The notes under the pieces are model-generated. The model was not told where the DNA came from and made no database searches. It was given only the letters and a program-made list of their open reading frames with translations. Shown here piece after piece: positions 5,858-7,287 of a stretch of 7,287 nt of DNA. Both the position numbers and the translations under genes were made by a program. The stretch spans positions 1 to 7,287 of the forward strand of contig FR897816.1 of the NCBI GenBank assembly GCA_000437495.1, given 5' to 3'. Source of the DNA: Prevotella sp. CAG:485. GTDB taxonomy: Bacteria > Bacteroidota > Bacteroidia > Bacteroidales > Muribaculaceae. Numbering within the stretch: position 1 is the first letter of the stretch; the number at the start of each line of letters is the position of its first letter.

Positions 5858-6631
5858 ATGGATGTCTTACAGAAAGAACTTAAAACGTTCTATGAGAGTC
5901 AGCAGCTTCACAAAGAGCAGCTCGACACAAGCAAAGTGCAATATTTTAGAGACAAGATTGGCTTCATGGCCGCTGTTAACAATGCTTGTTATGTAATTAC
6001 CGATGCGCATGCCGACACTTGTTTTGTGGATGCCGGTTCCTTTGCCCGTATCTTGGGCATAACATCTGATTCCGTTTTCCATAAATGTTATAACTCAGGT
6101 GATGAAGATGTGATTTACAACCGTATTCATCCTGAAGATTTGGTGGAGAAGCGGATGCTTGAATATGATTTTTTTCGTTACATAGACCGGATGCCGGCAA
6201 CCGACAAATTGCACCACACAGCCTGCTGCCGATTTCGTATCCGCAATTGTAAGAATGAATATTTCTACGTCAGCAACACAACCCGGATACTCTCTCTTTC
6301 GCCTAATGGCAAGGTTTGGCTGATTCTTTGCTGTTATATGTTATCTCCCAACCAAACGCCCTCGTCAGACATTGAACCCCGAATTATCAACAACATCACC
6401 GGCCAAATTCAACCTTTGCAATTAAGCCTCAGACGCAACAGCGTGCTTACGGACAGAGAGAAACAGGTGCTCAGGTTAATCCAATCGGGCAAATTGAGCA
6501 AAGAAATATCAGATATATTGCAAATCAGTGTCAATACAGTAAACCGGCATCGGCAGAACATACTTCAAAAACTCAGCGACAACAACTCAATAGAAGCGGT
6601 GAATGCGGCCAGAGAAATGCGGTTGATGTAG
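5858..6631 (+). CDS. LuxR-type (GerE HTH) transcriptional regulator with PAS-like N-terminal domain, 257 aa
   Basis: A DNA-binding regulator. The N-terminal helix (about 1-35) is followed by a PAS-like sensor region at about 36-165, which includes NACYVITD, an IHPEDLVEKRM segment typical of PAS folds, and the paired strands FRIRNCKNEYFYV and WLILCCYML. The C-terminal LuxR/GerE helix-turn-helix covers about 196-257, opening VLTDREKQVLRLI, then LSKEISDILQISVNTVNRHRQNIL (recognition helix near NTVNRHRQ). No receiver domain or transmembrane segment is seen, so it is cytoplasmic and probably binds a ligand or partner directly. By eye the gene is more AT-rich than the peptidase genes. The ATG at 5858 lacks a Shine-Dalgarno. 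The amylase starts 71 bp downstream on the same strand, so it is a candidate target, by position only. The ligand is unknown; PAS assignment is by pattern and moderately sure, the HTH very sure. Confidence 0.92.
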   Translation: MDVLQKELKTFYESQQLHKEQLDTSKVQYFRDKIGFMAAVNNACYVITDAHADTCFVDAGSFARILGITSDSVFHKCYNSGDEDVIYNRIHPEDLVEKRMLEYDFFRYIDRMPATDKLHHTACCRFRIRNCKNEYFYVSNTTRILSLSPNGKVWLILCCYMLSPNQTPSSDIEPRIINNITGQIQPLQLSLRRNSVLTDREKQVLRLIQSGKLSKEISDILQISVNTVNRHRQNILQKLSDNNSIEAVNAAREMRLM

Positions 6632-6653
6632 CCCTTATGGTTATAAATCAGTA

Positions 6654-6684
6654 TTGCATGGCGAACTGAATATACGTTACTTTG
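6654..6684 (+). promoter_or_regulatory. Candidate promoter of the amylase gene
   Basis: TTG (6654-6656), a 20-bp spacer, and TTACTTTG (6677-6684) match the Bacteroidota promoter with one mismatch in the -7 box (T for A at position 2). The box ends 18 bp before the ATG at 6703, giving a leader of about 10-13 bases, short but possible. It suggests that the amylase can be transcribed separately from the LuxR-type gene. Confidence 0.5.
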
Positions 6685-6702
6685 CAGAAAAATTGTAAGT
6701 CA

Positions 6703-7287
6703 ATGAGAAATCTGACCATCATTGGGTTGCTGTTCTTCTGCATTAATGCAATGCGAGCCACAACCCCCGACCAATTTGACTGGCGTAATGCTTCGGTCTA
6801 TTTTGTGATAACCGACCGCTTCTGCAACGGAGATGTCGATAATGACATAAATTACGGGCGTATTGTGGACTATGGCAGCGAACGCCTTAATGCCGCTACA
6901 TTCCATGGTGGCGATTTTGCGGGGATGCTGAAAAAAGCCCGCGAAGGCTATTTTACCAATCTTGGAGTGGATGTGGTGTGGATGACCGATGTCTATGAAC
7001 AGATTCACGGATGGATGTCGGGCAGCGGCTCAGTAAATGATTTCCCTCATTATGGCTATCACGGCTATTATCCGCTCGATTACACACAGATAGACAAAAA
7101 CTATGGCACGGTAGACGAGTTCAGAGAACTGGTTGACTGTCTCCATTCGCAGGGAATACGTGTGATGTTGGGCGCCAACCTCAACGACCCGGGTTATCCC
7201 ACCCTGTTGGATGCTGTTCAATATGGCTTTGCCGACACCGGACTGACGGAGGCTCAAGCCGCTCGGCATATCAGAGACTGGAGTTAC
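6703..7287 (+). CDS. Secreted GH13 alpha-amylase family protein (MalS-like), C-terminus cut by window edge
   Basis: The 195 visible residues are the first part of a GH13 (beta/alpha)8 barrel; the family acts on alpha-1,4-glucans and maltodextrins. A signal peptide is present (MRNLTIIGLLFFCINA, cut probably between 16 and 20), so the protein is exported. Family marks in order: VYFVITDRFCNGD (32-44), TFHGGDF (66-72), LGVDVVWM followed by EQIHGW (99-104), and FPHYGYHGYYPLDY (114-127). EQIHGW and FPHYxYHGYY resemble E. coli periplasmic amylase MalS (subfamily GH13_19). Oddly, conserved region I, normally DxxxNH, reads GANLND at 157-162: the Asp and His are replaced, while Asn161 is kept. The catalytic Asp, Glu and third Asp lie beyond the edge, so activity cannot be judged. 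The ATG at 6703 gives the signal peptide and lacks a Shine-Dalgarno. It lies 71 bp downstream of the LuxR-type gene with its own candidate promoter. Confidence 0.9.
   Translation, partial: MRNLTIIGLLFFCINAMRATTPDQFDWRNASVYFVITDRFCNGDVDNDINYGRIVDYGSERLNAATFHGGDFAGMLKKAREGYFTNLGVDVVWMTDVYEQIHGWMSGSGSVNDFPHYGYHGYYPLDYTQIDKNYGTVDEFRELVDCLHSQGIRVMLGANLNDPGYPTLLDAVQYGFADTGLTEAQAARHIRDWSY

Noticed and set aside
6700..7008. Minus-strand frame of 102 codons, and another at 7030-7269
   Set aside because: Both are antisense to the GH13 gene, whose plus-strand translation has a signal peptide and several family motifs.
1..7287. CRISPR arrays, tRNA or rRNA genes, insertion sequences, toxin-antitoxin or defence systems
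   Set aside because: No regularly spaced repeats, tRNA cloverleaf, conserved rRNA stretch, transposase or defence-type domain could be seen on either strand.

Overview
The window looks like chromosomal DNA from a member of the phylum Bacteroidota, order Bacteroidales. A gut lineage such as Muribaculaceae would fit, but the genus cannot be fixed from this sequence. The signs are: start codons with no Shine-Dalgarno sequence in front of any gene; promoter boxes of the Bacteroidota type (TTG, about 19-20 bp, then TAnnTTTG) ahead of the HU and amylase genes; a Bacteroidota-style HU protein; and a secreted Dcp-like peptidase. There are no rRNA or tRNA genes, CRISPR arrays, insertion sequences or phage genes, and no clear new multi-gene system.

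Layout. On the minus strand, reading leftward from 2651, are an SPFH/band-7 membrane protein (1710-2651), a tiny serine/aspartate-rich lipoprotein (1439-1651) and a three-domain Xaa-Pro aminopeptidase (1-1430) cut by the left edge. Only 8 bp separate the last two. Divergent from this group, across a 229-bp AT-rich region with phased A-tracts, is the nucleoid protein HU (2881-3144, plus). HU converges on a secreted M3 dipeptidyl carboxypeptidase (3412-5565, minus), and a strong 15-bp stem-loop lies between them. Divergent from the M3 gene is a PAS-like/LuxR regulator (5858-6631, plus). It is followed by a secreted MalS-like GH13 amylase (from 6703, plus) cut by the right edge.

Function. Two peptidases (one cytoplasmic and proline-specific, one exported to the envelope) suggest peptide turnover. 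The regulator-amylase pair suggests alpha-glucan use. The rest is housekeeping or envelope function. Nothing shows that the groups act together.

The points most worth a second look are the changed catalytic-site motif in the amylase (conserved region I reads GANLND where DxxxNH is expected), the phased A-tract array and tandem -7 boxes in front of the HU gene, the repeated Asp-Ser pattern in the mini-lipoprotein, and a ten-base motif shared by the two intergenic regions flanking the M3 gene.
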